Position numbers and translations under genes: made by a program. The notes beneath the pieces were generated by a model, which did not search any database, was not told the origin of the DNA, and saw nothing but the letters and a program-made list of their open reading frames with translations. 24,329 nucleotides of DNA from JBBTDV01 sp038042605 (GTDB lineage Bacteria > Bdellovibrionota > UBA1018): the NCBI GenBank assembly GCA_964358645.1, contig CAYHPW010000038.1, positions 1 to 24,329 on the forward strand, written 5' to 3'. Below are positions 22,936 through 24,329 of this stretch, one piece after another. How positions within the stretch are numbered: position 1 is the stretch's first letter; each line of letters begins with the position of its first letter.

Positions 22936-24329
22936 CCTCCCGCTCTGCTTTTATTCCTGACCTTAGTCAGATACGAAATAGACGGCTTTGCATTAAGCAT
23001 TTCTAAAACGCGGTATGCCCGAGCATCAGATACAAGCTTTGAAACCATGCTATTTGGATCATTGAGATCGCCGAACACTATTGCACCGGTAGGACAGGAT
23101 TGCTGGCAAGCCGGCTTTATATCCCCATCTTTCACTTTCATCCCGCTGTCTTTGGCTTTTTCTTTAGCTTCACGGATACGCTGTATGCAGAACGTGCATT
23201 TTTCCATTATTCCACGGGTTCTTACGGTGACATCTGGATTCCAAACCATATTCATTGGTTCGCCATATGATTTCCAGTGGTCAAAGAAATTAAAACGCCT
23301 TACCTTATACGGGCAGTTATTCTGGCAATATCTTGTACCTACACAACGATTGTATACCTGTGCGTTTATGCCCTCGTCGTCGTGCACGGTCGCCTGGACC
23401 GGACAAACAGTTTCACATGGCGCGTTTTCACATTGCTGGCAGAGCATGGGTTGAAATACTACGCCTGATTTTTCCTGATAGTAGCGGTCTATCCTGATCC
23501 AATGCATATGCCTGTTGTTACGAACCTGCTGTCTTCCGACGACAGGAATATTGTTTTCAGCCTGACAACCAATGGCGCACGCACCGCAACCGATACAGGC
23601 ATTAAGATCAATTGCCATGCCCCACTTGTGCCCTTTGTATTCGACCGCTGGCCACATGGTTGGAATCTTATCTAGTCTAAGATGCGGATCAGTGTGATTA
23701 GCAGCGGCCGGATTTTTCTTGTACTCGTCAAAGCTAATTTCATTGATAACAGGCCTGTTCTCAGTTGAAGTGTGCCACTGTGTACGTGCTAACTCATAGG
23801 TCCTGCCCGTCTTCCTCAAACTAACTCGTTGGCCGGAACAAACTAACTTACCACCTTCTATTTTCATGAATTGGTATGCATCGATTCCAGCCAGCGTTCC
23901 AACTTTACCGGCAGCGCGCCTGCCGTACCCTACAGCAATGCTAACGGCATTCGGATGCATCCCTGGTTGGATATGTATTGGTAATTCAGCAGAAACCTTG
24001 CCTGAAGAAACCTCCATCACATCATTTTCACTAAGCCCAAGTTTTTCGGCAGCTAAAGGTGCAATGTTCAAATAGTTATCCCAAGTTGCTGAGGACACCG
24101 GATCAGGAAGTTCCTGCAGCCAGGCATTATTTGCGTTACGTCCGTCGAACATGGACACTTTAGCGTATAAAGATAAAGCCATTCCATCGGTCACTCTAGA
24201 GTAATGCGGTAGCTGCTTTATTGAATCGAAAATAAAATCTCTGGGTTGGGGGGCGCCTAGCTCTCCTAAGGTAAGAGCACCTTTTCGTAGTGAATTTTCC
24301 CAAAATCTTTCAAAACTATTATCAGCCCC
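22932..24329 (-). CDS. actB: Alternative complex III iron-sulfur subunit ActB (partial, C-terminal part)
   Basis: The frame is open to the right edge of the window, so its beginning lies outside and 465 residues are visible. The first visible part is the end of the molybdopterin-oxidoreductase-like domain, which in ActB has no molybdenum cofactor. From about 23597 down to 23040 comes the ferredoxin domain with cysteine groups CIGCGACAIGC, CQQCENAPCETVCP, CVGTRYCQNNCPY, CTFC and CQQSCP, enough for the four clusters known from ACIII. A GTG at 24194 is internal, not a start: upstream codons continue a family-like sequence (FERFWENSLRKGAL...DFIFDSIKQLPHYSR). It passes electrons from ActC to the cytochrome subunits. 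Confidence 0.93.
   Translation of the reverse strand, partial: GADNSFERFWENSLRKGALTLGELGAPQPRDFIFDSIKQLPHYSRVTDGMALSLYAKVSMFDGRNANNAWLQELPDPVSSATWDNYLNIAPLAAEKLGLSENDVMEVSSGKVSAELPIHIQPGMHPNAVSIAVGYGRRAAGKVGTLAGIDAYQFMKIEGGKLVCSGQRVSLRKTGRTYELARTQWHTSTENRPVINEISFDEYKKNPAAANHTDPHLRLDKIPTMWPAVEYKGHKWGMAIDLNACIGCGACAIGCQAENNIPVVGRQQVRNNRHMHWIRIDRYYQEKSGVVFQPMLCQQCENAPCETVCPVQATVHDDEGINAQVYNRCVGTRYCQNNCPYKVRRFNFFDHWKSYGEPMNMVWNPDVTVRTRGIMEKCTFCIQRIREAKEKAKDSGMKVKDGDIKPACQQSCPTGAIVFGDLNDPNSMVSKLVSDARAYRVLEMLNAKPSISYLTKVRNKSRAGG

Overview
The window looks like the chromosome of an aerobic Gram-negative bacterium. Supporting this are several lipoprotein or signal-peptide proteins, an LpoB-type outer-membrane lipoprotein, a glutamate-cysteine ligase of the Acidithiobacillus type, and an alternative complex III (ACIII) respiratory operon. 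Base composition is moderate (mid-40s % GC by eye). The gene mix (tandem ArsA/Get3-like ATPases, COG3014 with LpoB, ACIII, otsA with otsB) would suit a deltaproteobacterial or Bdellovibrio-like lineage, or a related candidate phylum. No rRNA or other taxonomic marker is present, so this is a guess.

Layout. 1-454: no confident gene. 455-1138 (-): thioredoxin-like domain fused to an ArsC-type arsenate reductase. 1275-3125 (-): secreted protein with twelve C-x12-C repeats and a long proline-rich tail built from expanding DNA repeats. 3484-3906 (+): small unknown exported protein. 4032-4645 (+): AbiEii-like nucleotidyltransferase translationally coupled to a 33-residue peptide gene. 4861-8215 (-): otsA-otsB-marR trehalose operon in which OtsA has an N-terminal membrane-anchored sensor-like module. 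8267-10084 (+): divergent GH15 (trehalase/glucoamylase-like) enzyme. 10270-12112 (-): COG3014 lipoprotein and LpoB-like lipoprotein. 12248-17219 (+): five overlapping genes, namely two ArsA/Get3-like ATPases, an exported TPR protein, GshA and a PAP2 phosphatase. 17231-17786 (-): DUF2231-like membrane protein with an apparent one-base frameshift. 17893-19155 (+): heme O synthase (CtaB)-like membrane protein with a basic N-terminal extension and no aspartate-rich motif. 19165-24329 (-): actB (partial), actC, actD, actE and actF of alternative complex III.

How the parts fit. The trehalose block combines synthesis (OtsA, OtsB), a MarR regulator and a possible hydrolase from the opposite strand, which would form a local compatible-solute module. 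The ACIII genes encode a quinol:electron-acceptor oxidoreductase. The neighbouring CtaB-like gene hints at a link to terminal oxidase assembly, although its active site looks lost. The ArsA pair operon is the most intriguing unit: one ATPase has the signature lysine of the deviant Walker A motif and the other does not, which suggests an asymmetric heterodimer like the actinobacterial Get-like pair. Its partners are an exported TPR protein, glutathione synthesis and a lipid-phosphatase-like membrane protein. I see no tRNA, rRNA, CRISPR array or intact mobile element.
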